Source: Sedimentitalea sp039941015 (GTDB taxonomy: Bacteria; Pseudomonadota; Alphaproteobacteria; Rhodobacterales; Rhodobacteraceae). Taken from it: a stretch of DNA of 64,000 bases. Each line of letters opens with the position of its first letter. The stretch's first letter is position 1. The position numbers and the translations under genes were made by a program. The notes below the pieces were generated by a model. That model was not told the origin of the DNA. It ran no database searches and saw nothing but the letters and a program-made list of their open reading frames with translations. Of this stretch, positions 1 through 8,939 are shown piece by piece. The stretch lies in assembly GCF_039941015.1 (NCBI RefSeq), contig NZ_JBDVFI010000009.1. The stretch is one strand, 5' to 3'.

Positions 1-766
1 GTCCAAGGTGCTGGTCGCCGAGGATGCATCATTGGGCCACCGCCTCGCGGAATCGACGGCTGCACTGATCGTGTCGCTGGCTGGCGACTACGATCATGTC
101 GTCGCCCCGGCCACAACTGATGCCAAGAACTTAATGCCACGCGTTGCGGCCCTGCTTGACGTGATGGTGATTTCGGATGTCTCCGGCGTTGTCGATGCCG
201 ACACGTTCGAGCGCCCGATCTATGCCGGCAACGCGATCCAGACGGTAAAATCCGCCGACGCGAAAAAGGTCGTGACCATCCGGACGTCAACCTTTGATGC
301 CGCCGGTGACGGTGGATCGGCCTCGGTCGAAACCATTTCTGCCGCCGAAAATCCCGGCCTGTCGGAATGGGTCGAAGACAAGGTTGCCGAAAGCGATCGC
401 CCCGAACTGACCAGCGCAGGCGTGGTTGTCTCCGGTGGCCGTGGCGTTGGCTCGGAAGAGGACTTTGCGCTGATCGAGAAACTGGCGGACAAGCTGGGCG
501 CCGCCGTGGGTGCCTCGCGCGCCGCGGTCGACTCGGGCTATGCACCGAACGATTGGCAGGTCGGGCAGACCGGCAAGGTCGTCGCGCCCGATCTGTACGT
601 CGCTGTCGGCATATCTGGTGCGATCCAGCACCTCGCCGGCATGAAGGACAGCAAGATCATCGTCGCGATCAACAAGGACGAAGAGGCACCGATCTTTCAG
701 GTCGCGGACTTCGGTCTTGTCGCCGACCTCTTCACCGCTGTTCCAGAACTCACCGAGAAACTCTGA
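1..766 (+). CDS. etfA: Electron transfer flavoprotein alpha subunit (5' end cut off by window)
   Basis: Alpha subunit of the ETF heterodimer, which binds FAD and passes electrons from acyl-CoA and other dehydrogenases to ETF-ubiquinone oxidoreductase. The reading frame is open to the first base. From the first in-frame GTG at 8 there are 252 residues, against roughly 310 in the family, so about 55 N-terminal residues lie outside. The C-terminal FAD-binding half is complete: the GRGVGSEEDF segment, then GASRAAVDSGYAPNDWQVGQTGK, then VGISGAIQHLAGM and a closing INKDEEAPIFQVADFG stretch, all typical of EtfA. etfB normally lies just upstream and is presumably outside the window. A strong hairpin-plus-T-run terminator follows 53 nt after the stop. 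Family assignment is certain. Confidence 0.96.
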   Translation, partial: SKVLVAEDASLGHRLAESTAALIVSLAGDYDHVVAPATTDAKNLMPRVAALLDVMVISDVSGVVDADTFERPIYAGNAIQTVKSADAKKVVTIRTSTFDAAGDGGSASVETISAAENPGLSEWVEDKVAESDRPELTSAGVVVSGGRGVGSEEDFALIEKLADKLGAAVGASRAAVDSGYAPNDWQVGQTGKVVAPDLYVAVGISGAIQHLAGMKDSKIIVAINKDEEAPIFQVADFGLVADLFTAVPELTEKL

Positions 767-819
767 AGCACCGATATGGGTGCCCTGCCCTGCGCGGGTA
801 GGTCAGATACAATGACAAA

Positions 820-846
820 GCCCCCGCCAACAGCGGGGGCTTTTTT
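820..846 (+). terminator. Rho-independent terminator after etfA
   Basis: A perfect 8-bp stem GCCCCCGC/GCGGGGGC with a 5-nt loop is followed by six T residues. It ends the etfA transcript. It may also serve the convergent minus-strand gene, since the opposite strand shows a shorter T-rich tail. Confidence 0.93.
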
Positions 847-872
847 CGTCTAGTGACGCAGTCGGCGCAGCG

Positions 873-2063
873 CTATCCCGCGAGGCTTGCACCGGGACGG
901 AACGCACCGAGTGACTTCGCCAGATCAACATAGCCGTCGACACTGCTGAAATAGGACTTGAGATTGCCGCCAACCGAACTGGATTTGTAGTATTTCGAGA
1001 ACTCGTCAATCTTGACGCCCAGTTCCCTTAACTCCTTGCACAGCCGTTCGCCTCTTGCCGCAACCGCGCTCGCTTTCTCGATTTTCTTGCCGATGCCAGC
1101 AGCATCCTTACGCAGATCTGCAAACTCTGACGCCCGCTTCTGAAATTCCTTGTTGTTGAACAATTCCTGAGCGCTCTTATTTGCGGCCAGATCACGTCCT
1201 GCCTTGATCTGAGAGTCCAGCATGACGATGGTTTTCTTCAGCTCCATCTTCAGCGTCGCCAGTTCGGAATTCCGTTGCTTTACGATCGTTTCAAGTTCGA
1301 GCACGTGTTTGCCGATAGAACTGCTGCCCAATGGGTCCAGCGCGGAAGAAATCTGTTTCAGATCGCCTTCGACATTTTTGATGACCTTCTGCTCCAGATC
1401 GTTGTCTCGTGCCACTGTCTTGGCAAAGCCGACAATCCCGCCGATTCCGCTGAGGGATGCCGCGGCGATTCCCAGGCCCAACACCAGCGGCGCTGCTGTC
1501 CCGGCGCTAGCAACGAGGGCAACTACACCCACCGCAATGGCAGACACGATCAATACGCCTTTGATCACTTTGCCCAGAACCATCCGGGTCTTTTTGTCCT
1601 TCAGCAGTTTTGCGCCGGCTTGTTTCTTTGCCATCATGATGGCGATCTCGGCCTGTTGGTCGATTACGTTCTGCGCCCAGTTCTTGGACAGGTCCTCGAA
1701 ATCGGTCTCAAGTTTCGAAACGTAATCTCTTAATTTGTCCAACTTGTTAAGCTCGCCACCAAGTTTCTTGAAGTCACCCTCGGTCTTGGGCGTCATTTTC
1801 TTGATCGCCTTGTGCAGGGCCTTGGCTTCGTCGATCTTCTGCTGCTTTTCCTTCAACCATTTTTCGAAATGTGCCAGTTGGCCGTTGATCAATTTTTCAT
1901 ATTGCTTGGCAAAGTTCTTTTCGATCTTTTTGGCCAGCGCGACCTCGGTCCCGTCCAGCGGAAATGCGCAATCCAGCTTGACGTCCAGCGATGGCGTCAG
2001 GTCAGCAGTCCCCTTAACCTTGAACTTTTTCTCGAATTTGAACGTGTGATTCACCGTGGCCAT
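873..2063 (-). CDS. Unrecognised coiled-coil protein with central hydrophobic hairpin
   Basis: 396 residues; I do not recognise the family. The ATG at 2063 has a good AGGAGA ribosome site 7 nt upstream. There is no signal peptide. Residues about 40-160 are Lys/Glu-rich and strongly helical or coiled-coil. Residues about 166-214 form one long hydrophobic, Gly/Ala-rich block that could make two membrane helices. Residues about 220-350 are again long charged helices, with a small C-terminal tail. Long helices flanking a central hydrophobic hairpin is a layout also seen in alpha-helical pore-forming proteins, but this is only an architectural likeness. The gene is alone between etfA and argF, and its Lys content is high for this GC-rich neighbourhood, which could mean transfer. 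Real gene: likely; function: unknown. Confidence 0.8.
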   Translation of the reverse strand: MATVNHTFKFEKKFKVKGTADLTPSLDVKLDCAFPLDGTEVALAKKIEKNFAKQYEKLINGQLAHFEKWLKEKQQKIDEAKALHKAIKKMTPKTEGDFKKLGGELNKLDKLRDYVSKLETDFEDLSKNWAQNVIDQQAEIAIMMAKKQAGAKLLKDKKTRMVLGKVIKGVLIVSAIAVGVVALVASAGTAAPLVLGLGIAAASLSGIGGIVGFAKTVARDNDLEQKVIKNVEGDLKQISSALDPLGSSSIGKHVLELETIVKQRNSELATLKMELKKTIVMLDSQIKAGRDLAANKSAQELFNNKEFQKRASEFADLRKDAAGIGKKIEKASAVAARGERLCKELRELGVKIDEFSKYYKSSSVGGNLKSYFSSVDGYVDLAKSLGAFRPGASLAG

Positions 2064-2167
2064 GCCTGTCTCCTGAAATGCACCATTTCGGATGCGTCAC
2101 ATGAGAGGTTAGATCGACCACGGTTTCAGGTCTATGAACTTGGTCACACAACACGCTTGTTGCCCGT

Positions 2168-3094
2168 TCAGACTCCGAGGCACCAGCGCATCACGGCCTT
2201 TTGCGCATGCAGACGGTTTTCAGCCTCGTCAAAAATCACCGAATTCGGACCATCCATGACCTCGGATGTGACCTCTTCCTCGCGGTGAGCAGGCAAGCAA
2301 TGCATGAAAAGCGCGTCAGGTTTCGCGTGCTCCATCAACGCCGTGTTGACCTGATATGGCCGCAGCAGGTTATGGCGACGTTCGCGGGCGGACTGTGCAT
2401 CATGCATCGACACCCATGTATCGGCGACAACCAGATCAGCGCCCTGCACCGCCACGCGCGCGTCGCGTTCGATGGTGACGGTCGAGCCGTGCTTGCGCGC
2501 GAAACCGACAAATTCCTCTTCCGGATCCAGCTGAGCTGGGCCGGTAAAGGTGAGATCGAATCCGAACAGGCCTGCCGCATGCAGGAACGAAGCGCAGACA
2601 TTATTGCCGTCCCCTGTCCAGACCACCTTTTTACCCGCGATCGGGCCGCGATGCTCTTCGTAGGTCATGATATCCGCCATGATCTGGCAAGGGTGTGTGC
2701 GGTCGGTCAGGCCGTTGATCACAGGCACATCGGCGTATTCAGCCATTTCGATCAGAACGGATTCATCGAACGTCCGGATCATGATCATATCGACATACCG
2801 GCTGAGGACGCGGGCGGTATCGGCGATGGTCTCACCATGTCCAAGCTGCATATCATTGCCCGACAGCACCATTGTTTCGCCGCCCATCTGGCGCACGCCG
2901 ACATCAAAGCTGACACGGGTACGGGTCGACGGTTTTTCGAATATAAGCGCGACCATATGCCCGGCGAGCGGCAATTCATCATCAGGTGTGCCTTTTGGTC
3001 GACCAAGCCGCGCCTGTTTCATCTGGCCGGCGCTGTCGATCATCTGCCGCAGAGAAGCTGAATCGGTTTTGTGAATATCTAGAAAATGGTTCAT
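2168..3094 (-). CDS. argF: Ornithine carbamoyltransferase
   Basis: Catalyses carbamoyl phosphate + ornithine to citrulline in arginine biosynthesis. The 308 residues match the family length. The start at 3094 (MNHFLDIHKTD) is preferred; a longer in-frame extension upstream reads through intergenic sequence. Visible motifs: the carbamoyl-phosphate-binding STRTR, then HPCQ, the ornithine loop with DTWVSM (followed by HD rather than the more usual G), and the C-terminal HCLP motif. It follows argD on the same strand after an 88-nt spacer containing a GC-rich palindrome. argD-argF linkage is common in alphaproteobacteria and supports a shared arginine operon. Confidence 0.97.
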   Translation of the reverse strand: MNHFLDIHKTDSASLRQMIDSAGQMKQARLGRPKGTPDDELPLAGHMVALIFEKPSTRTRVSFDVGVRQMGGETMVLSGNDMQLGHGETIADTARVLSRYVDMIMIRTFDESVLIEMAEYADVPVINGLTDRTHPCQIMADIMTYEEHRGPIAGKKVVWTGDGNNVCASFLHAAGLFGFDLTFTGPAQLDPEEEFVGFARKHGSTVTIERDARVAVQGADLVVADTWVSMHDAQSARERRHNLLRPYQVNTALMEHAKPDALFMHCLPAHREEEVTSEVMDGPNSVIFDEAENRLHAQKAVMRWCLGV

Positions 3095-3130
3095 ATCAGT
3101 GTCTTTTTTCTTGGGTAGGATTGAACGGGA

Positions 3131-3177
3131 ACCGGATGGGGGCCAGCCCCCACACCCCCGGAGTATTTTGCAAAGTT
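3131..3177. repeat. GC-rich palindromic element between argD and argF
   Basis: A perfect hairpin GGGGGC-CA-GCCCCC (3138-3151) is followed by a second C-run, ACCCCCGGAGTATTTTG. This layout (G-run, C-run, then CCCCCGGAGTATTT) resembles short GC-rich intergenic elements I associate with Rhodobacterales genomes, from memory. No second copy is seen in this window. It could modulate argF expression relative to argD. Confidence 0.5.
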
Positions 3178-3182
3178 GAAAA

Positions 3183-4358
3183 TCAAGCAGATTCGAGATT
3201 TGTCGCGGCGCGATCAAGCCGCGCAACAGCTTCGGAGATCTCCTCCGCGCTGATGGTGAGCGGGGGCAGAAGGCGGATGACGTTATCGGCCGCGGGCACG
3301 GTGATCAGTTCTGCATCATAGGCCGCATTGACCACATCGAGGTTGGTTGCCTTGCATTTCAGGCCAAGCATGAGGCCCGTACCCCGCACCGCCTCGAATG
3401 TGTCGGGATGCGCAGCGACCAAACCTTCAAGCGCCTGGCGAAGTTGGCCGGCCTTGCGGTTGACCTCGGCAAGGAAATCAGGCTCGGCGACGATATCCAT
3501 GACCGCGCAACCAACAGCACAGGCCAGCGGGTTGCCACCATAGGTCGACCCATGGGTGCCGGCGGTCATACCTGCCGCGGCCTTTTCCGTTGCCAGCACG
3601 GCGCCGAGGGGAAACCCACCGCCGATGCCCTTGGCAACCATCATGATGTCCGGGTCTATACCTGACCATTCATGCGCGAACAGTCGACCGGTCCGACCAA
3701 CACCGCATTGTACCTCGTCGAGGATCAGCAGGCGGTCATGCGCGTCGCATAGCGCGCGAAGTTCTTTCATCTGCGCATCCTGCAACGGGCGAATGCCGCC
3801 CTCACCCTGGACCGGTTCTATCAGGATCGCGCCAACGGTATCGGTGATCGCGCCGCGCAGAGCATCCATGTCGCCCCACGGCAGATGCACAAAGCCCGGC
3901 AACAGCGGTCCAAATCCCTTGGTCATTTTCTCGGAACCCGCCGCAGCGATGCCTGCCGAGGAGCGCCCGTGGAAAGAGCCTTCAAAGCTTATGATATCGG
4001 TCTTGTCAGGCTGACCTTTGTCAGACCAGTATTTCCGCGCCATTTTGATGGCCAGTTCACAGGATTCGGTACCCGAATTGGTAAAGAATACCGTATCGGC
4101 AAAGGTCGCGGCGACCAGCTTGTCAGCCAGCGCCTGCTGCTGTGGAATCTGGTAGAGGTTGGAGACGTGCCACAGCGTCTGCGCCTGATCGGTAACAGCC
4201 TTAACCAGCGCAGGATGCGCATGACCCAGAGCGTTCACGGCAATCCCGGCTCCAAGGTCGAGAAAGCGTCGCCCGTCCGCCTCGATCAGCCAGCTGCCTT
4301 CGCCTTTCACAAAGCTGAGCGGTGCACGGTTATAGGTTGGCAGAACGGACGGGATCAT
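3183..4358 (-). CDS. argD: Acetylornithine aminotransferase
   Basis: PLP-dependent class III aminotransferase converting N-acetylglutamate semialdehyde to N-acetylornithine; it may also serve as succinyldiaminopimelate aminotransferase. 391 residues from the ATG at 4358, which has AAGGATG about 9 nt upstream. A 20-codon extension to 4418 lacks support. Motifs: the GSFHGRS segment near residue 130, ILDEVQCGVGRTG (PLP-binding Asp), and the Schiff-base lysine in MMVAKGIGGGFPLGA, followed by HGSTYGGNPLACAV. First gene of the argD-argF unit. The gene upstream is divergent, so the promoter should lie in 4359-4689. Confidence 0.96.
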   Translation of the reverse strand: MIPSVLPTYNRAPLSFVKGEGSWLIEADGRRFLDLGAGIAVNALGHAHPALVKAVTDQAQTLWHVSNLYQIPQQQALADKLVAATFADTVFFTNSGTESCELAIKMARKYWSDKGQPDKTDIISFEGSFHGRSSAGIAAAGSEKMTKGFGPLLPGFVHLPWGDMDALRGAITDTVGAILIEPVQGEGGIRPLQDAQMKELRALCDAHDRLLILDEVQCGVGRTGRLFAHEWSGIDPDIMMVAKGIGGGFPLGAVLATEKAAAGMTAGTHGSTYGGNPLACAVGCAVMDIVAEPDFLAEVNRKAGQLRQALEGLVAAHPDTFEAVRGTGLMLGLKCKATNLDVVNAAYDAELITVPAADNVIRLLPPLTISAEEISEAVARLDRAATNLESA

Positions 4359-4689
4359 CGGATCATCCTTTTCAGGCAAGAGGCCCTGTGAGTGACTCAT
4401 TTTGGGCGGTTTCGTCAACGATTTTGTAGGAAGGGCACGCCACAGATGGGCGCAGGATCAATTGGGCCGGTTACGCGGTGGCGCGTCGGCGTCGCAAACG
4501 AAGGATATGTGTGCGTTTGATCATGAAATGCGTGATACCGAAGGAAACCGCACTTGCCTAGCCCCATTTTCAGGGAACCCGGAGCTGCGTTGAATGCTGC
4601 AGCCTCTGTTCCCGCCCGCCCATACAGAGGCGTTCCTCGGTTCAGAGATTTCTGTCATAGTCCCAGAGAGCATTCTCAGGGAGCCTTGC
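4359..4689. other. Divergent intergenic region, argD / monooxygenase
   Basis: 331 bases between two divergent starts. I find no convincing coding frame, repeat or strong palindrome. It should hold the promoters of both transcription units, but I cannot assign -35/-10 elements with confidence. Confidence 0.5.
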
Positions 4690-6204
4690 ATGTCACAGCC
4701 AACCACCACGTCAGCGTCAAAAATCACCCCCGATTTCGACGTTCTTGTGATCGGGGCAGGGATTTCCGGGATCGACGCAGCCTATCACCTGACCAAAACC
4801 ATGCCCGATCAGCGGTTTGCCGTGCTGGACAGCAAGCCGGATTTCGGCGGCACCTGGCGCACTCATACCTTCCCCGGAATCCGGTCTGACAGCGACCTGT
4901 TTACGTTCGGTTTCAAATGGAAACCCTGGACCAGCGTTCCCATTGCAACCGCCGAAGAGATTCTCGCATATCTCGAAGAGGCGATCGACGAAAACGAACT
5001 GCGGCCACATATTCGGTTTGGCCATACCGTCGAACGGGCTGAGTGGGACAGCGGCGCAAGCGTCTGGAATGTGACGGTAACGCATTCGGAAGGAACGCAA
5101 ACCTTGAGCTGCCGGTTTCTCTGGATGTGTTCGGGCTATTACCGTCACTCGGAAGGGTATCAGCCAGAATGGCCCGGAATGGCCGATTTTGCTGGCCCGA
5201 TCATTCATCCGCAGAACTGGCCTGACGATCTGGATCATGCGGGCAAGCGGGTTATTGTGATCGGCTCGGGCGCGACGGCGGCGACCTTGATCCCGGCACT
5301 GGCCAAGACCGCCTCGCATGTGACCATGCTTCAGCGATCGCCAACATACTTTTATCCGCGCCCCGCCACGGACGAGTTTATCGAAACCCTGCGCGCGCTC
5401 GACCTGCCCGAAGAGTGGGAGCACGAAGTTTTGCGCCGCAAATTCCTGCATGAGCAGCAGATTGTCGCGCGCCGTTCCATTGAAGAACCGGATGCGCTTG
5501 CCGCAGATCTGATCGGTGCGGCGCAAACCTATCTGGGTGCGGACTATGATGTTGCGACCCATTTCACCCCGACGTACCGCCCTTGGCGGCAGCGGCTTGC
5601 GGTCATTCCAGACGGTGACCTGTTTGTGGCCATTCGGTCCGGAAAGGCGTCTGTTGTCACCGATACCATAACCCGCTTTACAGCGGAGGGGCTGAAACTG
5701 GAGTCTGGCGACAGGCTTGAGGCGGACATCATCGTACCCGCGACGGGGCTGGTGTTGAATGCGCTCGGCGACATCGCCTTTACCGTGGACGGCGCGCCTG
5801 TCGATATCTCGCAAAGCTGGACCCACCGTGGCGTGATGCTGACCGGGTTGCCAAACTTGGCCATGGTGTTTGGCTATCTGCGGTCCAGTTGGACGTTGCG
5901 CGCCGACCTGGTGTCAACCTACGTGTGCCGCCTGATTGCCCATATGCAGGAACGTCAGGCCACATCAGTGGTTCCAGCGCTGCGCAGCGAGGACATCGAC
6001 ATGCCCGCGCGCCCATGGGTTGATCCAGAGAATTTCAACGCAGGATATATCCTGCGCGGACTGGATATCATGCCCAAACAGGGTGATCGGCAGCCTTGGG
6101 TGATGACGCAGGACTATTTCGACGATCGCGAGACACTGCCTGTTGCCGATCTCGAGGATGGCACGCTGGTATATCGTCGGGGCGAGATCAGAAACGCATC
6201 TTGA
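4690..6204 (+). CDS. Flavin-containing monooxygenase, Baeyer-Villiger type
   Basis: 504 residues from the ATG at 4690 (MSQPTTT), which has GGGAG 7 nt upstream; a longer frame to 4594 is unlikely. The N-terminal FAD Rossmann motif is GAGISG (VIGAGISGIDAAYHL), followed by FGGTWRTHTFPG, as in class B monooxygenases. A second, NADPH-binding Rossmann motif is GSGATA. Between them FAGPIIHPQNWP fits the Baeyer-Villiger fingerprint FxGxxxHxxxWP. The enzyme should insert oxygen into ketones or hydroxylate small substrates with NADPH and O2; the substrate cannot be read from sequence. It is monocistronic and its 3' end overlaps the convergent lpxR-like gene by 17 bp. Confidence 0.9.
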   Translation: MSQPTTTSASKITPDFDVLVIGAGISGIDAAYHLTKTMPDQRFAVLDSKPDFGGTWRTHTFPGIRSDSDLFTFGFKWKPWTSVPIATAEEILAYLEEAIDENELRPHIRFGHTVERAEWDSGASVWNVTVTHSEGTQTLSCRFLWMCSGYYRHSEGYQPEWPGMADFAGPIIHPQNWPDDLDHAGKRVIVIGSGATAATLIPALAKTASHVTMLQRSPTYFYPRPATDEFIETLRALDLPEEWEHEVLRRKFLHEQQIVARRSIEEPDALAADLIGAAQTYLGADYDVATHFTPTYRPWRQRLAVIPDGDLFVAIRSGKASVVTDTITRFTAEGLKLESGDRLEADIIVPATGLVLNALGDIAFTVDGAPVDISQSWTHRGVMLTGLPNLAMVFGYLRSSWTLRADLVSTYVCRLIAHMQERQATSVVPALRSEDIDMPARPWVDPENFNAGYILRGLDIMPKQGDRQPWVMTQDYFDDRETLPVADLEDGTLVYRRGEIRNAS

Positions 6205-7123
6205 AGTTTAGCGATCCGACAACTTGACCATGGGACTGACCGCTGAATTCTCGTCCAAGATAGGTCAAGCCATAGAACAGAGAGGCACGCTCGCCCTGCC
6301 ACATACCGCCCCCGCGCACCCGGTAACGGTCTCTTTCCAGCCCCATATCCCCACTGTCGGGCAAATATACGCTGTCGACGACATAGGCCACATCAGCCCC
6401 GGCCACAAAACTGAACCCGGTTGGCCCAGTCGACATAGCGCGATACCGATGGCCGGTGGTCTTGTCACGCACCAGTAGTTCAGAGCGACCGACCGACCCG
6501 ATGGTCATGTCCACACCGATACGGGCCAGGCTTTCGTCTCCGATCCGAGCCTCGGCAAATGGGCGAAGCATGACAGCCGGAGACAGATCATACTCCCGCG
6601 CGGCTTCCGCTACGATAACGGGATAAAAATCATTCTTGACCTGATTGTCCATTAGACTGTCAGACACCGGCGTGCTGCCAATCGCTTCGTGAAAGATGGT
6701 TTGCAAATGCGCAATACCGGTCTGAGGGCCTGTCGCAACCACCCCCGCCCCGATCGAATAATCCAGAGAATTGCGGCTGAAATGCGTATGCAATCCGATC
6801 TCAAGGATTCCTGCATAGTCACGATCATCCGGGGCCGGGTCGGCAATATCTTCTGGAGAGATCGCGGAAATATCGACACGAATTTCGAGCAGTTAGCCAA
6901 TGGCTGTGGGCAAATTTCCGTCCCATTCCCGTCCCAGTATCCACGAAAGGGCAACTGATCCAGTGCGCCAGCGATCCGCGTTATCGCCAAAGATATCATC
7001 CGTGAACAACCAGCCAAATCCTAGCAACTTGCGCGACGTATCGGAATTGATTTCGGCCTGGGCCAGCACGGGACCGGCAGCCAGTAACGCGATGCCTGTC
7101 AGGGCTGCAATGGAATAGGTCAT
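6188..7123 (-). pseudogene. LpxR-like (DUF2219) outer-membrane lipid A deacylase, interrupted by TAA
   Basis: One continuous frame from the ATG at 7123 encodes a signal peptide (ALTGIALLAAGPVLAQA), then GFGWLFTDDIFGDNADRW. It is broken at codon 77 by an in-frame TAA (6893-6895) and resumes directly with LLEIRVDISAISPEDI, then PAPDDRDYAG, GPQTG, DNQVKND, and a C-terminal beta-barrel ending FKMRF. These motifs are characteristic of the LpxR/DUF2219 family, 3'-O-deacylases of lipid A in the outer membrane. No frameshift is needed; a single CAA-to-TAA change at a likely Gln codon explains the break. The downstream part keeps an open 201-codon frame from 6793 but lacks signal peptide and first strands. 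Either a recent pseudogene or a sequencing error. Confidence 0.8.
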
Positions 7124-7367
7124 TTGGAGAATACTCCCCTGCTCGAGTGCTGAATAAGTTAAACGCCTATTGAGTGATAAATTGTGGCACAAGGCCCGTT
7201 CCAGTAAAAAAGATGTACTGTGTCCCCGATCCGACATGACCGCAGGCTATCCCTTGCCTGCGAGTGGTACCCGCGGATTTGCCATGCATTTTGAGCTCTG
7301 AAATGATCTGCTAAGGTCGATCTTGTTTGGACTTGCGCCTTGCCGCATATGTCGCCATGGCTGCCCC

Positions 7368-8270
7368 ATGTTCGTCGCAAAGACAGAAAATCCTGCGCTC
7401 GCAGCGCTGCTGATCCTGATCGCGACCGCATTTATCGCGGCAACGACGTTGCTTGCCAAGGCTCTGGGAACAGACACTTTGGGAGCGGCACTTCCGGTTC
7501 TGCAGATCAGCCATGGGCGGTTCCTGTTTGCCTTTGCCGCGCTCACAAGCATCGCGATGATCGTTCGCCCCCCGCTCGGCCGCCCACATTGGCGGCTGCA
7601 CATCGGCAGGACTTCATTTGGCTGGCTCGGTGTGACGTTGATGTTCGCCTCGGTCGCCTACATTCCGTTGGCGGATGCCACTGCGATTTCCTTTCTGAAT
7701 CCGGTCTTTGCGATGGTCTTGGCGATACCGCTTTTGGGCGAACGCGTCGGCCCCGTGCGATGGAGCGCCGCAGGGATTGCCCTTGTCGGCGCAATGATCC
7801 TGCTCCGCCCGACGCCCGACAGCTTTCAACCCGCAGCCTTGCTCGCCCTCGCCGCCGCCGTGGTGATGGGAATGGAGCTGATTTTCATCAAGAAGCTTTC
7901 AGGTCGCGAACCGATCTTTCAGATCCTGTTGATCAACAACATGATCGGCCTTGGAATCGCCACCCTAGCGGTGCTGCCGGTCTGGACACCCCCAACTGGC
8001 CCGCAATGGGCAGCCCTTGCCGCGTTGGGCGGTCTGATGGCCTGCGCACAGACCCTATTTGTCAACGCCATGGCGCGGGCCGATGCCAGCTTTGTCGCGC
8101 CCTTCAGCTATGCCACGCTGATCATGGCTGCCATCTATGATTTTGCCGGTTTTGGGGTGGTCCCCGATACGATTTCGTTGATCGGCGCCGCCACGATCAT
8201 CGCCGGCGCGCTGTTACTGGCCCTGCGTGAAGCGCGTATCAAACCCTCTGCCGCGCAAGATGCCTTGTAA
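7368..8270 (+). CDS. DMT-superfamily (EamA) transporter
   Basis: About 300 residues with some ten hydrophobic segments arranged as two EamA repeats. The first covers roughly residues 10-140, with the FLNPVFAMVLAIPLLGERVG motif at its end. The second runs to a matching close at FSYATLIMAAIYDFAGFG. Such inner-membrane proteins export or import small metabolites; the substrate is unknown. Start choice is uncertain: the ATG at 7368 has no clear ribosome site, and an in-frame TTG at 7323 has AAGG just upstream. A strong terminator lies 40 nt after the stop. It is the only gene of its transcript. Confidence 0.88.
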   Translation: MFVAKTENPALAALLILIATAFIAATTLLAKALGTDTLGAALPVLQISHGRFLFAFAALTSIAMIVRPPLGRPHWRLHIGRTSFGWLGVTLMFASVAYIPLADATAISFLNPVFAMVLAIPLLGERVGPVRWSAAGIALVGAMILLRPTPDSFQPAALLALAAAVVMGMELIFIKKLSGREPIFQILLINNMIGLGIATLAVLPVWTPPTGPQWAALAALGGLMACAQTLFVNAMARADASFVAPFSYATLIMAAIYDFAGFGVVPDTISLIGAATIIAGALLLALREARIKPSAAQDAL

Positions 8271-8310
8271 CTCGGGCCACAGTGATTAGAATAGAGACCC
8301 GTGAGACATC

Positions 8311-8339
8311 AAAAGCGGCCTGTAACAGGGGCCGCTTTT
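8311..8339 (+). terminator. Hairpin terminator between the DMT gene and gcrA
   Basis: A perfect 10-bp stem AAAAGCGGCC/GGCCGCTTTT with an 8-nt loop is followed by further T. It ends 19 nt before the gcrA start, directly ahead of its ribosome site, so it lies either in the gcrA leader or upstream of a very short leader. Confidence 0.88.
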
Positions 8340-8357
8340 TAGCTGGAAAGGTAGCCC

Positions 8358-8939
8358 ATGTCCTGGACTGACGAGCGCGTCGAGACGCTCAAGAAAATGT
8401 GGGGGGAAGGCCAGTCGGCCAGCCAGATCGCAAAAGAACTTGGCGGTGTGACCCGTAACGCGGTGATCGGCAAGGTGCATCGCCTTGGTCTGTCCAATCG
8501 CAACTCTGGTGCCGCTGCCGCCACCAAACCCGAGGCCAAGCCCAAGCCCGCCGCCGCCGCGCCCAAGCCCGAGCCAAAGCCGCGCCCGATGCCCAAGACC
8601 GAAGCGGCGAGGCCAGTGCCCGAACCTTCGACCGAAGCCAAACCTGTTGTGCCCGCACGCAAGCAGATCATTCCTGCCGGACAGCCGCTGCCACCGCAGC
8701 CGTCGGCCAATGAAATCAGCCCCGAAGCATTGGCCAAGGTCAATGAAGTCGAAAAGAAATCCAAGAAGATCAGCCTGATGGAACTGACCGAACGGACGTG
8801 CAAATGGCCGGTCGGCGACCCTGCGACCGAAGATTTCTGGTTCTGCGGTCTGCCTGTTCAGGCGGGCAAACCCTATTGCGAGGCGCATGTCGGCGTCGCG
8901 TTTCAACCGATGAGCGCCCGGCGCGACCGTCGTAGATAA
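8358..8939 (+). CDS. gcrA: GcrA-family cell-cycle transcription regulator
   Basis: 193 residues. GcrA binds sigma70-RNA polymerase and, in Caulobacter, activates genes from promoters carrying methylated GAnTC sites. The N-terminus MSWTDERVETLKKMW, followed by GQSASQIAKELGGVTRNAVIGKVHRLGLS, is the diagnostic helix-turn-helix domain. Residues about 55-135 are a Pro/Ala/Lys-rich flexible linker. The C-terminal domain has the conserved Cys-containing ERTCKWPVGDP, WFCGLP and YCEAH segments that contact the sigma factor. The start has GGAAAGG upstream. This gene is nearly restricted to Alphaproteobacteria and is a strong taxonomic marker for the window. Confidence 0.96.
   Translation: MSWTDERVETLKKMWGEGQSASQIAKELGGVTRNAVIGKVHRLGLSNRNSGAAAATKPEAKPKPAAAAPKPEPKPRPMPKTEAARPVPEPSTEAKPVVPARKQIIPAGQPLPPQPSANEISPEALAKVNEVEKKSKKISLMELTERTCKWPVGDPATEDFWFCGLPVQAGKPYCEAHVGVAFQPMSARRDRRR

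Noticed and set aside
4717..5826. A long minus-strand frame opposite the monooxygenase
   Set aside because: Antisense to a gene with both Rossmann motifs and the BVMO fingerprint; no family features of its own.
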